Part shown: piece after piece, positions 36,335 to 48,022 of the stretch
Layout of the letters: every line of letters starts with the position of its first letter
How positions within the stretch are numbered: the stretch's first letter is position 1
NCBI RefSeq assembly: GCF_021606685.1
Contig: NZ_WKCB01000004.1
Coordinates: 1-64,000, forward strand
Direction of reading: 5' to 3'
Source: Pseudomonas syringae
GTDB lineage: Bacteria > Pseudomonadota > Gammaproteobacteria > Pseudomonadales > Pseudomonadaceae
Length of the DNA stretch: 64,000 bases
Notes under the pieces: model-generated
The model's input: only the letters and a program-made list of their open reading frames with translations
Database searches by the model: none
Told to the model about the DNA's origin: nothing
Translations under genes and position numbers: made by a program

Positions 36335-38247
36335 TGAGCGAATCAGTCTTGAACAGTGGCTCGCGCATCGAGCTGCTCAGCCCGCGCCTCGCCAACCAGA
36401 TTGCGGCAGGTGAGGTGGTCGAGCGGCCTGCCTCGGTGATCAAGGAGCTGCTGGAAAACAGCATTGACTCCGGCGCCAAGCGCATTGATGTCGACGTGGA
36501 GCAGGGCGGCGTCAAGCTGCTGCGCGTGCGCGACGACGGCAGCGGCATCTCTTCGGATGACCTGCCGCTGGCCCTGGCCCGTCACGCCACCAGCAAGATC
36601 CGCGACCTGGAAGACCTGGAGCGGGTGATGAGCCTGGGCTTTCGCGGTGAGGCCCTGGCTTCGATCAGCTCCGTAGCCCGTCTAACCCTGACCTCGCGCA
36701 CCCGCAGCGCCGAACAGGCCTGGCAGGTGGAGACCGAGGGCCGCGACATGGCACCGCGGGTCCAGCCGGCTGCGCACCCGGTGGGCACTTCGGTGGAAGT
36801 GCGCGACCTGTTTTTCAACACCCCGGCGCGGCGCAAATTCCTCAAGGCCGAAAAAACCGAATTCGACCACCTGCAAGAAGTCATCAAGCGCCTGGCGCTG
36901 GCGCGCTTCGATGTGGCGTTTCACTTGCGCCACAACGGCAAGACCATCCTCAGTCTGCACGAAGCCCATGACGACGCCGCGCGCGCTCGGCGTGTGTCGG
37001 CGATCTGCGGGGCGGGCTTCCTGGAGCAGGCGCTGCCCATCGAGATCGAACGCAACGGCCTGCGCCTGTGGGGCTGGGTTGGGTTGCCGACGTTCTCCCG
37101 CAGCCAGGCTGACATGCAGTACTTCTTTGTGAACGGCCGCGCGGTGCGCGACAAGCTGGTGGCCCACGCGGTGCGCCAGGCCTATCGCGACGTGTTGTTC
37201 AACGGCCGGCATCCGACGTTCGTGCTGTTTTTTGAGGTCGACCCGTCGGTGGTCGACGTCAACGTGCACCCGACCAAGCACGAAGTGCGCTTTCGCGATG
37301 GGCGCATGGTGCATGACTTCCTCTATGGCACCCTGCACCGCGCCCTGGGTGATGTGCGCCCGGATGACCAGTTGTCCGCGCCGATCGTGACGGCGGTGGT
37401 TCGCCCGAGTGGGCCGGAGGCCGGTGAATTCGGGCCCCAGGGCGAAATGAGCCTGGCGGGCAACTTGCTGCAATCGCCGCAACCGCAGCCTGCGTACACG
37501 GCGCCTGGCGCCGGTGCCGGCGCGGGTTATCAGTATCAATACACGCCGCGTCCGCAATCGGCCGTGCCGGTGGCCGAGGCCCAGGCCGCTTACCGTGAGT
37601 TTTTTGCACCGCTGCCGGGCGCCGAGCCGGGTGCTGTGGCCCTGCCGGAAGGGGGCGGTGATATTCCGCCATTGGGTTATGCGTTGGCGCAGCTCAAGGG
37701 GATCTATATCCTTGCCGAAAACGCCCACGGCCTGGTGCTGGTGGACATGCACGCCGCCCACGAGCGGATCATGTACGAGCGCCTCAAGATCGCCATGGCC
37801 AGCGAAGGCCTCAGCGGCCAGCCGCTGCTGGTGCCGGAGACCCTGGCCGTCAGCCAACGCGAGGCCGATTGCGCCGAAGAGCACCACGGCGTATTCCAGA
37901 AGCTCGGCTTCGAATTGCAGCGCCTGGGCCCGGAAACCCTGGCGATCCGGCAGATTCCTGCATTGCTCAAGCAGGCCGAGGCCAACCGTCTGGTCGCCGA
38001 TGTGTTGGCCGACCTGATGGAATACGGCACCAGTGATCGCATCCAGGCGCATATCAACGAACTGCTCGGCACCATGGCGTGCCACGGTGCCATTCGCGCC
38101 AACCGTCGCCTGGCCCTGCCGGAAATGAACGGCCTGCTGCGCGACATGGAAAACACCGAGCGCAGCGGCCAATGCAACCATGGCCGACCGACCTGGACCC
38201 AGATGGGCCTGGACGATCTGGACAAACTGTTCTTGCGCGGTCGTTGA
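36334..38247 (+). CDS. mutL: DNA mismatch repair protein MutL
   Basis: A 637-residue GHKL ATPase and latent endonuclease. N-terminal motifs are [18 protein letters not shown] and [10 protein letters not shown]; a linker rich in Pro and Ala follows (about 365-440). The C-terminal domain carries [12 protein letters not shown], matching the endonuclease motif DQHAX2EX4E with Met for Gln, as in MutL of bacteria without MutH. The amiB stop and mutL ATG overlap by one base, and mutL overlaps miaA likewise (TGATG). Confidence 0.98.
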   Translation: MSESVLNSGSRIELLSPRLANQIAAGEVVERPASVIKELLENSIDSGAKRIDVDVEQGGVKLLRVRDDGSGISSDDLPLALARHATSKIRDLEDLERVMSLGFRGEALASISSVARLTLTSRTRSAEQAWQVETEGRDMAPRVQPAAHPVGTSVEVRDLFFNTPARRKFLKAEKTEFDHLQEVIKRLALARFDVAFHLRHNGKTILSLHEAHDDAARARRVSAICGAGFLEQALPIEIERNGLRLWGWVGLPTFSRSQADMQYFFVNGRAVRDKLVAHAVRQAYRDVLFNGRHPTFVLFFEVDPSVVDVNVHPTKHEVRFRDGRMVHDFLYGTLHRALGDVRPDDQLSAPIVTAVVRPSGPEAGEFGPQGEMSLAGNLLQSPQPQPAYTAPGAGAGAGYQYQYTPRPQSAVPVAEAQAAYREFFAPLPGAEPGAVALPEGGGDIPPLGYALAQLKGIYILAENAHGLVLVDMHAAHERIMYERLKIAMASEGLSGQPLLVPETLAVSQREADCAEEHHGVFQKLGFELQRLGPETLAIRQIPALLKQAEANRLVADVLADLMEYGTSDRIQAHINELLGTMACHGAIRANRRLALPEMNGLLRDMENTERSGQCNHGRPTWTQMGLDDLDKLFLRGR

Positions 38248-39218
38248 TGAGTGTCTTGCCCCCCGCGATCTTCCTGATGGGCCCCACGGCCGCCGGCAAG
38301 ACCGACCTGGCCATTGAGCTGACCAAGGTACTGCCGTGCGAGCTGATCAGTGTCGACTCTGCCCTGGTTTACCGGGACATGGATATCGGCACCGCCAAGC
38401 CATCAAAAGAGCTGTTGGCCCAACACCCGCACCGTCTGATTGACATCATCGACCCGGCGCAGAGCTATTCGGCGGCGGATTTCCGTAGCGACGCCTTGGC
38501 CGCCATGGCCGAGATCACCGCGCGGGGCAATATCCCGTTACTGGTGGGCGGTACGATGCTCTATTACAAGGCTTTGCAGGAAGGCCTGGCGGATATGCCA
38601 CCGGCCGACGCGCAGGTGCGCGCCGAACTTGAGGAAGAAGCTGCGCGCCTTGGCTGGCAAGCCCTGCACGACCAGTTGGCGGCGGTAGACCCGGTCTCTG
38701 CGGCGCGAATTCACCCCAATGATCCCCAGCGCCTCACCCGAGCCCTGGAAGTCTGGCGTGTAAGCGGCCAGACCATGACTGAACATCGGCTGAAACAAAC
38801 TGCGCAAAGTGCTGACGCAGGCGCATCTGGACAGTCACAATTGCCCTATACTGTGGCAAATCTGGCCATCGCTCCGGCAAATCGCCAGGTGCTGCATGAA
38901 CGAATTGCACAAAGATTCACAATTATGTTGGAACAGGGGTTTATCGACGAGGTCGTAGCACTGCGTTCAAGAGGTGACCTGCATCCCGGGCTGCCTTCTA
39001 TACGTGCTGTAGGCTACCGCCAAGTCTGGGATCATCTGGATGGCAAGCTGACGTCAGCCGAAATGCAGGAGCGCGGCATCATTGCCACGCGCCAATTGGC
39101 GAAACGCCAGTTCACCTGGTTGCGCAGCTGGAGCGATTTGCACTGGTTGGACAGCCTGGACAGCGACAATCTGTCACGCGCCTTGAAATACTTGGGAACG
39201 GTCTCCATATTGAGCTGA
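38247..39218 (+). CDS. miaA: tRNA dimethylallyltransferase
   Basis: A 323-residue enzyme that adds a dimethylallyl group to A37 of tRNAs reading UNN codons, the first step toward ms2i6A. The P-loop is [12 protein letters not shown]; the conserved [19 protein letters not shown] and [12 protein letters not shown] segments follow, and [14 protein letters not shown] and [13 protein letters not shown] are near the C-terminus. The ATG overlaps the mutL stop. hfq starts 94 bp after its stop, as in E. coli. Confidence 0.97.
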   Translation: MSVLPPAIFLMGPTAAGKTDLAIELTKVLPCELISVDSALVYRDMDIGTAKPSKELLAQHPHRLIDIIDPAQSYSAADFRSDALAAMAEITARGNIPLLVGGTMLYYKALQEGLADMPPADAQVRAELEEEAARLGWQALHDQLAAVDPVSAARIHPNDPQRLTRALEVWRVSGQTMTEHRLKQTAQSADAGASGQSQLPYTVANLAIAPANRQVLHERIAQRFTIMLEQGFIDEVVALRSRGDLHPGLPSIRAVGYRQVWDHLDGKLTSAEMQERGIIATRQLAKRQFTWLRSWSDLHWLDSLDSDNLSRALKYLGTVSILS

Positions 39219-39312
39219 GTCCTTGCAATTGCCGTCTATCCTTGGGGGTGTGACGGCCATAAGCTATCTATTTTCCGATTTTTTATTATTGATCCTTAAA
39301 GGAGTGCGGCAC

Positions 39313-39573
39313 ATGTCAAAAGGGCATTCGCTACAAGACCCTTACTTGAATACTTTACGTAAAGAGAAAGTGGGGGTTTCCATCTACCTGGTCAACGGTA
39401 TCAAGCTGCAAGGTACGATCGAGTCGTTCGACCAGTTCGTGATCCTGCTCAAGAACACCGTGAGCCAGATGGTTTACAAACACGCTATCTCGACAGTAGT
39501 GCCAGTACGTCCGATCCGTCTGCCTAGCGCAGCAGGTGACGAAGTCGGTGACGCTGAGCCAGGTAACGCCTGA
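39313..39573 (+). CDS. hfq: RNA chaperone Hfq
   Basis: An 86-residue hexameric Sm-like RNA chaperone. Sm1 is in [19 protein letters not shown] and Sm2 in [12 protein letters not shown]. The first residues [17 protein letters not shown] are typical. The C-terminal tail of about 18 residues is short, as in other pseudomonads. The ATG follows AAAGGAG. The 94-bp gap from miaA is AT-rich and probably contains its own promoter, which I cannot place with confidence. Confidence 0.98.
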   Translation: MSKGHSLQDPYLNTLRKEKVGVSIYLVNGIKLQGTIESFDQFVILLKNTVSQMVYKHAISTVVPVRPIRLPSAAGDEVGDAEPGNA

Positions 39574-39585
39574 TAGGAGTCTCCT

Positions 39586-40887
39586 TTGTTCTTTGAGCGC
39601 CACGGTGGTGGTGAGCGGGTAATCCTCGTTCACTTGGATGGACAGGACCCTGAGGCGCGCGAAGATCCGCAGGAGTTTCAGGAGTTGGCAAATTCGGCCG
39701 GCGCCGAGACCGTTGCGTTTTTTAACGTACCGCGTCATCGGCCAACCGCCAAATTCCTGATTGGCAGCGGCAAGGTCGAGGAACTGCGCGACCTGGTCCA
39801 TGCCGAAGAAGCCGATCTGGTGATCTTCAACCATACCCTCACGCCCAGTCAGGAACGTAACCTCGAACGTGTTTTCGAGTGTCGCGTGATCGACCGCACC
39901 GGCCTGATCCTCGATATTTTTGCCCAACGCGCCCGTACCCATGAAGGCAAGCTCCAGGTCGAACTGGCCCAGCTTGACCACATGAGCACTCGGCTGGTTC
40001 GCGGCTGGACTCACCTTGAGCGTCAAGGTGGTGGTATCGGCATGCGCGGCCCGGGTGAAACCCAGCTCGAAACCGACCGACGTCTGTTGCGGGTTCGCCT
40101 GCGCCAGATCAAGGGCCGACTCGAAAAAGTCCGCAGTCAGCGCGAGCAATCGCGACGTGGCCGTTCGCGTGCGGATATCCCTACCGTGTCCCTGGTGGGC
40201 TATACCAACGCCGGCAAATCCACGCTGTTCAACAACGTGACCAAATCCGACGTGTACGCAGCCGACCAACTGTTCGCCACTCTCGACCCGACCTTGCGCC
40301 GTCTGGACATTGACGACCTGGGGCCGATTGTCCTGGCCGATACCGTGGGTTTCATCCGCCACTTGCCCCACAAGCTGGTCGAGGCATTTCGGTCTACGCT
40401 CGAAGAGTCGAGCAATTCCGACCTGCTGTTGCACGTGATCGATGCGGCCGAACCGGATCGCATGCTGCAGATTGAGCAGGTGATGGTGGTGCTGGGCGAG
40501 ATTGGCGCCCAGGACTTGCCGATCCTCGAGGTCTATAACAAACTCGATTTGCTTGAAGGCGTTGAGCCACAGATCCAGCGTGACGAAGATGGCAAGCCCC
40601 AGCGGGTATGGCTGTCGGCACGAGACGGGAGTGGTTTGGAGCTGCTTGAACAGGCCATCGCCGAACTGCTCGGCAGTGATTTGTTTGTCGGCACCTTGCG
40701 CTTGCCTCAGCGTTTTGCTCGACTGCGTGCACAGTTTTTCGAGTTGGGCGCGGTACAGAAAGAAGAACACGACGAAGAAGGTGTCAGCTTGCTGGCCGTT
40801 CGATTGCCGCGCGCGGAGCTGAATCGGCTGGTCAGCCGTGAAGGCGTTGTACCGACAGAGTTCATCGAACAACACACTTTGCAATAA
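39586..40887 (+). CDS. hflX: Ribosome-associated GTPase HflX
   Basis: A 433-residue TRAFAC-class GTPase that binds and can split ribosomes. The N-terminal HflX domain (with GSGKVEELRDLV) is followed by a coiled coil with RGPGETQLETDRR, the G domain with G1 GYTNAGKSTLFN, G3 DTVGFIRHLPH and G4 NKLD, and a C-terminal region. The start is TTG at 39586 (reads MFFERHGGGERV), 6 bases after TAGGAGTC. It begins 12 bp after hfq. Confidence 0.95.
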   Translation: MFFERHGGGERVILVHLDGQDPEAREDPQEFQELANSAGAETVAFFNVPRHRPTAKFLIGSGKVEELRDLVHAEEADLVIFNHTLTPSQERNLERVFECRVIDRTGLILDIFAQRARTHEGKLQVELAQLDHMSTRLVRGWTHLERQGGGIGMRGPGETQLETDRRLLRVRLRQIKGRLEKVRSQREQSRRGRSRADIPTVSLVGYTNAGKSTLFNNVTKSDVYAADQLFATLDPTLRRLDIDDLGPIVLADTVGFIRHLPHKLVEAFRSTLEESSNSDLLLHVIDAAEPDRMLQIEQVMVVLGEIGAQDLPILEVYNKLDLLEGVEPQIQRDEDGKPQRVWLSARDGSGLELLEQAIAELLGSDLFVGTLRLPQRFARLRAQFFELGAVQKEEHDEEGVSLLAVRLPRAELNRLVSREGVVPTEFIEQHTLQ

Positions 40888-40983
40888 AAGCCTCCCAAAG
40901 CGGTTGTGCCGCAGTGGCAGGCATTCTGTAGCATTGGTCGGCGCGCCGTGGGTGCGTCTTTGCTTTATCAGATGGAGAGCGCT

Positions 40984-42159
40984 ATGGCTTGGAATGAGCC
41001 GGGTGGCAACTCGAATAATCAGGATCCTTGGGGTGGTAAACGCCGCAATAATGGCGACCGCAAGGGGCCACCAGATCTCGACGAGGCCTTCCGAAAGCTG
41101 CAGGAAAGCCTGAATGGGTTGTTCGGTGGTGGAAAAAAACGTGGTGGTGACGACGGCGGTCGTACAAGCAAGGGCGGCGGCTATGGCCTGCTGGGCCTGG
41201 GTCTTGTCGTGCTGGCGGCCGTATGGCTGTACAGCGCCGTCTACGTGGTGGACGAGCAGGAGCAGGCCGTGGTGCTGCGCTTCGGCAAGTACTACGAGAC
41301 CGTCGGCCCGGGCCTGAACATCTACTTCCCGCCGATCGACAAGAAGTACATGGAGAACGTCACGCGTGAGCGTGCCTACACCAAGCAGGGCCAGATGCTG
41401 ACCGAAGACGAGAACATCGTCGAAGTGCCACTGACCGTGCAGTACAAGATCAGCAACCTGCAGGACTTCGTGCTGAACGTTGACCAGCCGGAAATCAGCC
41501 TGCAACACGCGACCGAAAGTGCCCTGCGCCACGTCGTCGGTTCTACCGCGATGGACCAGGTGCTGACCGAAGGCCGTGAGTTGATGGCCAGCGAGATCAA
41601 GGAGCGTCTGCAACGGTTCCTCGATACCTATCGCACCGGTATCACCGTCACCCAGGTGAACGTACAGAGCGCAGCCGCACCGCGCGAAGTGCAGGAAGCC
41701 TTCGATGACGTGATCCGCGCCCGTGAAGACGAGCAGCGTTCGCGCAACCAGGCAGAAACATACGCCAACGGCGTTGTGCCGGAAGCCCGTGGTCAGGCCC
41801 AGCGCATCCTTGAAGATGCCAACGGTTACCGCGACGAAGTGGTCTCCCGCGCCAAGGGTGAGGCGGATCGCTTTACCAAACTGGTCGCCGAGTACCGCAA
41901 GGCCCCTGAAGTTACCCGCGAGCGTCTGTACCTGGACACCATGCAGGAAGTCTTCAGCAACACCAGCAAGGTTCTCGTGACCGGCAGCAAAGGTGGGCAG
42001 AACAACCTGCTGTACCTGCCGCTGGACAAGATGATCGAAGGTGGTCGTAGCAGCACCGGCGCAGCGTCCACCGGTTCCAATGCCGCTGCCAACGAAGCGA
42101 GCGCCCGTGCGGCCGCTGACTTGCTGCAACAGCAAACACGTACCAGGGAGAGTCGTTGA
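40984..42159 (+). CDS. hflK: HflK, FtsH protease modulator
   Basis: A 391-residue inner-membrane SPFH/prohibitin-family protein that forms the cage around FtsH with HflC. The N-terminus is Gly/Asn/Lys-rich (NEPGGNSNNQDPWGG), one transmembrane helix is at about residues 66-85 (GLLGLGLVVLAAVWLYSAVY), and the SPFH domain runs to about 300. The tail is Ala/Ser-rich. The start MAWNEPGGN has TGGAGAG 6 bases upstream; an upstream in-frame extension lacks family support. The hflC ATG overlaps its stop. Confidence 0.96.
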   Translation: MAWNEPGGNSNNQDPWGGKRRNNGDRKGPPDLDEAFRKLQESLNGLFGGGKKRGGDDGGRTSKGGGYGLLGLGLVVLAAVWLYSAVYVVDEQEQAVVLRFGKYYETVGPGLNIYFPPIDKKYMENVTRERAYTKQGQMLTEDENIVEVPLTVQYKISNLQDFVLNVDQPEISLQHATESALRHVVGSTAMDQVLTEGRELMASEIKERLQRFLDTYRTGITVTQVNVQSAAAPREVQEAFDDVIRAREDEQRSRNQAETYANGVVPEARGQAQRILEDANGYRDEVVSRAKGEADRFTKLVAEYRKAPEVTRERLYLDTMQEVFSNTSKVLVTGSKGGQNNLLYLPLDKMIEGGRSSTGAASTGSNAAANEASARAAADLLQQQTRTRESR

Positions 42160-43025
42160 TGAGCAATAAATCGCTGACCGCCCTGATTGTGGGCGTCGTC
42201 GTGGTCATCGCTGCCTGGAACTGCTTCTACATCGTCGCTCAGACCGAGCGTGCGGTGCTGCTGCAATTCGGTCGCGTGGTCCAGGCGGATGTCCAGCCCG
42301 GCCTGCATGTGAAGGTCCCCTACGTGAACCAGGTGCGCAAGTTCGACGCCCGCCTGATGACCCTGGATGCACCGACGCAACGCTTCCTGACCCTGGAAAA
42401 GAAAGCCGTGATGGTTGACGCCTACGCCAAGTGGCGCGTCAAGGATGCCGAGCGCTTCTACACCGCGACCTCCGGCCTCAAGCAGATTGCCGACGAGCGT
42501 TTGTCGCGCCGTCTGGAGTCGGGCCTGCGTGACCAGTTTGGTAAGCGCACCCTGCACGAGGTGGTCTCCGGTGAACGTGATGCGCTGATGGCGGATATCA
42601 CGCGTTCGCTGAACACCATGGCGGAAAAAGAGCTGGGCATCGAAGTGGTTGATGTACGAGTCAAGGCCATTGACCTGCCCAAGGAAGTGAACCGCAGCGT
42701 GTTCGAGCGTATGAGCACCGAGCGTGAGCGTGAAGCCCGTGAGCACCGCGCCAAAGGTAACGAGTTGGCCGAGGGTATCCGTGCGGATGCCGACCGTCAG
42801 CGTCGTGTACTGTTGGCCGAAGCCTATCGCGAGTCTGAAGAGGCGCGTGGTGATGGTGATGCTCAAGCTGCGGCGATCTACGCCAAGGCTTACGGCCAGG
42901 ACCAGGAGTTCTACGCGTTCTACCGTAGCCTGCGTGCCTACCGTGAAAGCTTCGCGAACAAAACCGACGTCATGGTGCTGGACCCAAGCAGCGACTTCTT
43001 CCGCTACCTGGAAAAGTCCAAGTAA
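42159..43025 (+). CDS. hflC: HflC, FtsH protease modulator
   Basis: A 288-residue SPFH protein, partner of HflK. A single N-terminal helix (LTALIVGVVVVIAAWNCFYIV) is followed by the prohibitin domain beginning TERAVLLQFG and a charged coiled-coil arm rich in Arg, Glu and Ala. It lies directly behind hflK with a one-base overlap and GGGAG before the ATG. An intrinsic terminator at 43116 follows. Confidence 0.96.
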   Translation: MSNKSLTALIVGVVVVIAAWNCFYIVAQTERAVLLQFGRVVQADVQPGLHVKVPYVNQVRKFDARLMTLDAPTQRFLTLEKKAVMVDAYAKWRVKDAERFYTATSGLKQIADERLSRRLESGLRDQFGKRTLHEVVSGERDALMADITRSLNTMAEKELGIEVVDVRVKAIDLPKEVNRSVFERMSTEREREAREHRAKGNELAEGIRADADRQRRVLLAEAYRESEEARGDGDAQAAAIYAKAYGQDQEFYAFYRSLRAYRESFANKTDVMVLDPSSDFFRYLEKSK

Positions 43026-43081
43026 CCGGCCCGTGATTCTGTAGGTGTCACTCCCGTCGGGCGGCTAAAACGCCTGGCGGG

Positions 43082-43110
43082 GTGATCCTTTCAGAAAACG
43101 GGTGTATGAT
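43082..43110 (+). promoter_or_regulatory. Candidate promoter ahead of hisZ
   Basis: GTGATC (43082-43087) and TATGAT (43105-43110) are 17 bases apart. The start would fall near 43117, inside the stem of the terminator at 43116. It is a weak match and the placement is unusual. Confidence 0.3.
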
Positions 43111-43115
43111 GCGGC

Positions 43116-43139
43116 AGCCGGGAAATTCCCGGCTTTTTT
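43116..43139 (+). terminator. Intrinsic terminator after hflC
   Basis: AGCCGGGAA and TTCCCGGCT form a GC-rich perfect stem followed at once by TTTTT. It should end the hfq-hflX-hflK-hflC transcript. The rest of the 294-bp gap before hisZ (43140-43319) shows no gene; a small DUF2065 gene that occupies this gap in P. aeruginosa is not visible. Confidence 0.85.
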
Positions 43140-43319
43140 GCGTCTGCATGTTTGATTCGGCAGGCGTGACAGGTTTTTCGAGGAAAGTGCCCGACGAGGC
43201 CGGTTACAGGTCGTTCGTCACGTCGCTCTTGCGCGTGGTTTATGCAGGAGGCGGGCATTTTCTGCTTCACTCAAGGCTCGGCCGAGGGCTGGCCGCCCGG
43301 ATCATAGGGGAATGGCGTA

Positions 43320-44507
43320 ATGGCAACGGTAGACCGCTGGCTGCTGCCAGATGGCATCGAAGAAGTACTGCCACCAGAAGCTGCGCGCATTGAAGTAGCG
43401 CGTCGCCAGGTGTTGGATCTGTTCCAGAGCTGGGGTTACGAGTTTGTCGTGACCCCCCATATCGAGTACCTGGAATCCCTGCTGACCGGCGCGGGCCAGG
43501 ACCTGGATCTGCGCACCTTCAAGGTCATCGACCCGCAGTCGGGTCGGCAAATGGGTTTCCGTGCCGACATCACGCCGCAAGTGGCGCGCATCGATGCGCA
43601 CACCCTGCGCCGTGAAGGCCCGAGCCGCCTGTGCTACGCCGGCAGCGTGCTGCATGCGCAGCCGCGCGCCTTGTCGTCGTCCCGTAGCCCGATCCAACTG
43701 GGCGCCGAGTTGTACGGTGATGCCAGCCCGAGCAGCGACGTTGAAGTGATCAGCCTGATGCTGGCCATGCTGCAACTGGCTGACGTGCCGGATGTCCACA
43801 TGGACCTGGGCCACGTCGGTATCTACCGTGGCCTGGCGCGTGCGGCCGGTTTGTCGGGTGAGGTGGAACAACAGCTGTTCGATGCCCTGCAACGCAAGGC
43901 TATCGACGAAGTGATCGCCCTCACCGAGGGTGTGCCTGCGGATCTCGCCGGCATGCTGCGTGCGCTGGTGAACCTGTGTGGCGGCCGTGAAGTGCTGGTG
44001 GCTGCGCGTGAGCGCCTGGCCAATGCGCCGGCGCCGGTATTGGCTGCACTGGATGACGTACTGGCAATTGCCGAGCAGTTATCGGCGCGCTTCCCGGAGC
44101 TGCCGCTGTATTTCGACCTGGGTGAGTTGCGCGGCTATCACTACCACACCGGTGTGGTGTTCGCAGTGTTTGTACCGGGTGTTGGCCAGGCCATCGCCCA
44201 AGGCGGTCGTTACGACGATATCGGCGCTGACTTCGGTCGCGCGCGTCCGGCGACTGGCTTTTCCACCGATTTGAAAACCCTGGTGACCCTGGGGCGTGCT
44301 GAGGTCGAGCTGCCGTCTGGTGGCATCTGGATGCCCGACAGTACGGACGCGGCACTCTGGCAGCAGGTTTGCCAGTTGCGCAGTGAGGGTCAGCGTGTCG
44401 TCCAGGCTTTGCCTGGGCAGCCATTGGCCGCCGCCCGTGAAGCGGACTGCGACCGGCAATTGATTCTGCAGAACGGGCTTTGGCAAGTATCGCCACTGGC
44501 TTCTTGA
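43320..44507 (+). CDS. hisZ: ATP phosphoribosyltransferase regulatory subunit
   Basis: A 395-residue histidyl-tRNA-synthetase-like protein without synthetase activity; it binds the short-form HisG and controls the first step of histidine synthesis. The class II fold is seen in [30 protein letters not shown] (motif 2 region) and [12 protein letters not shown], while HisRS-specific anticodon domain and catalytic residues are lacking. The start [12 protein letters not shown] has GGGGAATGG upstream. It precedes purA by 54 bp, the typical gamma-proteobacterial order. Confidence 0.95.
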   Translation: MATVDRWLLPDGIEEVLPPEAARIEVARRQVLDLFQSWGYEFVVTPHIEYLESLLTGAGQDLDLRTFKVIDPQSGRQMGFRADITPQVARIDAHTLRREGPSRLCYAGSVLHAQPRALSSSRSPIQLGAELYGDASPSSDVEVISLMLAMLQLADVPDVHMDLGHVGIYRGLARAAGLSGEVEQQLFDALQRKAIDEVIALTEGVPADLAGMLRALVNLCGGREVLVAARERLANAPAPVLAALDDVLAIAEQLSARFPELPLYFDLGELRGYHYHTGVVFAVFVPGVGQAIAQGGRYDDIGADFGRARPATGFSTDLKTLVTLGRAEVELPSGGIWMPDSTDAALWQQVCQLRSEGQRVVQALPGQPLAAAREADCDRQLILQNGLWQVSPLAS

Positions 44508-45851
<1,344 letters not shown>

Positions 45852-45871
45852 TAAGCTGTTGATGTAAATAG

Positions 45872-45897
45872 CAAAGGGCTCCTTGGGGAGCCCTTTG
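45872..45897 (+). terminator. Intrinsic terminator after purA
   Basis: CAAAGGGCTCC and GGAGCCCTTTG pair perfectly across a TTGG loop, followed by a short T-rich stretch TCGTTTC. It ends the hisZ-purA transcript. Confidence 0.85.
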
Positions 45898-45915
45898 TCG
45901 TTTCTGCATGCCAAG

Positions 45916-45931
45916 CGGCACGACCCTTGCT
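45916..45931 (+). promoter_or_regulatory. Candidate sigma-54 promoter for the chemoreceptor gene
   Basis: CGGCAC-GACCC-TTGCT has GG (45917-45918) and GC (45929-45930) exactly 10 bases apart, matching TGGCAC-N5-TTGCT at all but one position. It lies 60 bp before the ATG of the chemoreceptor gene. Confidence 0.55.
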
Positions 45932-45948
45932 GTATATCTTTCTTTCGC

Positions 45949-45971
45949 GGTGCCATCAATTTAATGGCACC
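45949..45971 (+). repeat. Inverted repeat in the chemoreceptor leader
   Basis: GGTGCCAT (45949-45956) and ATGGCACC (45964-45971) are perfect complements around a 7-base AT-rich loop. It falls between the sigma-54-like promoter and the ribosome-binding site, so it could act in the mRNA or as an operator. Confidence 0.7.
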
Positions 45972-45990
45972 CGTGGTGGAGGGATTCCCG

Positions 45991-47925
45991 ATGTCTGCCG
46001 TTCTCTCATTGTTACAAAGCCGTCTGTTGCGGCCTGTGTTCGTTACCCTCGGTATCGCTCTTTTGGTGCAAGTGTTGGTCGCGGTCGCTCTAACCCGGAG
46101 CACCGTCACCGCGCTGGAGGCTGATTTGGACAATCGGCTCGGAATAGACAGCCAGAAATTGTCCGGCGAATTGGCGCAGGCCGGCACAGAAGTCACGTCC
46201 AGCCTGGAGAGCTTGTCCACCAGTACCCGTCAGCGTCTGACCGCAGGGCTGTCTGCGCGCCTGCAGGAAGAGCAGAAGCAACTGCGTGCGACTCTGGAAA
46301 AAGACCTGCAAGACTCCGCCAATGATATGGCGCAACTGCTGGCCTCGGTGGCGCCCCGCGCCATGTGGGACAGTGATGTGCCGACCCTCTCGGAGTTCGC
46401 CCGGCGCGCCCAGCGCAATCCCAATGTGTTGTTCGTGGTCTACGACGATGCGGCGGGGGAGCATTTGACCCGCTACCTGAATCGCGAAAACCCGATCAAC
46501 AAGGCATTGCTGGAAAAAGGCCAGGGCGACCGCGCCTTGGACAAGGTGCTGAATGCGGCGAAGAACGATCCGTCGGTGTTCTACGTCGAGGCGTCCATCA
46601 GCCCCAACGGCGTCGAGATCGGCAAGGTGTTGATGGGGGTCTCGACCGCCGCGGTTGAGGCCGAGCTGCAGGCGCTGGACAAGCGTTTTGCTGCCCTGAT
46701 CGCCAGCGGTGATCAATTGGTCGGCGACAGCCTCAAGGGGGCTGCCGCCGATAGCGCGGCGGCCATGGGCGCGCGCCTGCAATCGGCGCAAGCCACGGCG
46801 ACCCAGATGACCGCCAATACCAGCAGTGCCGTCCAGGAGGCCGCCGGCACGCTGCGCTGGCGCATCGGCCTGGGGCTCGCTCTGGTTGGGTTTGGCGTAT
46901 TGCTGTTGATCGCCATTGTGCTCGGGCGTCGTGTGGTCAATCGGCTTAAGCTGTTGATTGCAGCCATGGATGACCTGGCGGCGGGGGAGGGCGACCTCAC
47001 CAAGCGCGTGCAGATCAGCAGCAAGGACGAAATCGGCGACATGGCCTCGGCGGTCAATCGCTTTGTGGATAAGTTGCAGCCCATCGTGCGTGAAGCGGGC
47101 GATGTGGCTCAGCGTACCGGTGTCGAAATCGGCGCCATGACCCTGCGCAATGCCGGTGCCGACGCCGCCGCCGGCTTGCAGCGCGATGAGGTCGCCGAAA
47201 GTTTGCGCGCGCTGTCGCAAATGGCTGATGAGGCTCAGGCCGAAAGCCATGCCATGCAGGCGGCCTTGCAGCAGGTCGTGGATATTCGCCAGGCCACCGA
47301 TGAGAACTCGCGCACCTCGGCCGAGGTCGGCAGCCTGATCGAGGCCCTCGCGGGGCAAGTGCAGGCGGGCTCTCAGGTGATCGAGCGACTGGCGCAGCAA
47401 AGCCAGCAAATCGAGGTGGTGCTGACGGTGATTCACGGCATCGCTGAACAGACCAACTTGTTGGCGCTCAACGCAGCCATCGAAGCGGCGCGTGCGGGGG
47501 AAACCGGGCGTGGTTTTGCCGTAGTGGCGGACGAGGTGCGAGCGCTGGCCAGCAAGACCCAGAGTTCGACCGGGGACATCCAGGCGCATATCGTGGCGCT
47601 CCAGCAAGGTGCGCGCGAGGCCGTGGACACTATCGGCAAGGCAGGGCGCCAGGCCAGCGAAGGGCTGCTGGTGCTGCGTGACAGCGTGCGATTGCAGCAG
47701 ACCGTGCAGGCTTCAGTGGAGCAGGTGCATGCGGCCATCGGCCTGGCCACGCGTGCGGCCGAGCATCAGGCGCAGGGTGCGCATGCGGTGCGTGGGCGGG
47801 TGGAGGTGATCCATGCCCAGGCCGAGCGTGCGGCGCAGGCGGTGGTCGAGACGACCGCCAGTGGCAAGGTGCTGGATGGGCTGGCGGCGCAGTTGAAGGC
47901 GAGTTTGGGGCAGTTTCGGGCTTAG
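45991..47925 (+). CDS. Methyl-accepting chemotaxis protein
   Basis: A 644-residue chemoreceptor. Helix 1 is at about residues 13-34, a periplasmic domain rich in helices at 35-288, helix 2 at about 291-311 and a HAMP domain ([29 protein letters not shown] region, key DLTKRV) to about 365. The signalling tip [19 protein letters not shown] followed by [15 protein letters not shown] is canonical and lies near residues 486-520. The ligand is not predictable. The start [13 protein letters not shown] follows GGAGGG. No che genes are nearby, as is normal for dispersed receptors. Confidence 0.93.
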   Translation: MSAVLSLLQSRLLRPVFVTLGIALLVQVLVAVALTRSTVTALEADLDNRLGIDSQKLSGELAQAGTEVTSSLESLSTSTRQRLTAGLSARLQEEQKQLRATLEKDLQDSANDMAQLLASVAPRAMWDSDVPTLSEFARRAQRNPNVLFVVYDDAAGEHLTRYLNRENPINKALLEKGQGDRALDKVLNAAKNDPSVFYVEASISPNGVEIGKVLMGVSTAAVEAELQALDKRFAALIASGDQLVGDSLKGAAADSAAAMGARLQSAQATATQMTANTSSAVQEAAGTLRWRIGLGLALVGFGVLLLIAIVLGRRVVNRLKLLIAAMDDLAAGEGDLTKRVQISSKDEIGDMASAVNRFVDKLQPIVREAGDVAQRTGVEIGAMTLRNAGADAAAGLQRDEVAESLRALSQMADEAQAESHAMQAALQQVVDIRQATDENSRTSAEVGSLIEALAGQVQAGSQVIERLAQQSQQIEVVLTVIHGIAEQTNLLALNAAIEAARAGETGRGFAVVADEVRALASKTQSSTGDIQAHIVALQQGAREAVDTIGKAGRQASEGLLVLRDSVRLQQTVQASVEQVHAAIGLATRAAEHQAQGAHAVRGRVEVIHAQAERAAQAVVETTASGKVLDGLAAQLKASLGQFRA

Positions 47926-47941
47926 GGTTGCCTGTTCTGGC

Positions 47942-48020
47942 CTCATCGGGGGCAAGCCCCCTCCCACATTTAATAGGCGCCGCGCTCAAAATGTGGGAGG
48001 GGGCTTGCCCCCGATAGCGG
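47942..48020. repeat. REPIN, class A, arms facing outward
   Basis: A reverse arm (CATCGGGGGCAAGCCC then CCTCCCAC) at 47943-47968 and a forward arm (GTGGGAGGGGGCTTGC then CCCCGATAG) at 47993-48017. The flanking AAATGTGGG / CCCACATTT bases pair too. The orientation is opposite to the copies at 5.9, 24.3 and 54.7 kb. Between convergent chemoreceptor and permease genes. Confidence 0.88.
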
Positions 48021-48022
48021 TC

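Noticed and set aside
39355..42135. 926-codon open frame on the minus strand across hfq, hflX and hflK
   Set aside because: It crosses three certain genes and the gaps between them, and its composition is that of an antisense shadow.
43082..43393. 103-codon plus-strand frame across the hflC-hisZ gap
   Set aside because: It runs through a terminator hairpin and into hisZ in another frame, with no ribosome-binding site or family pattern.
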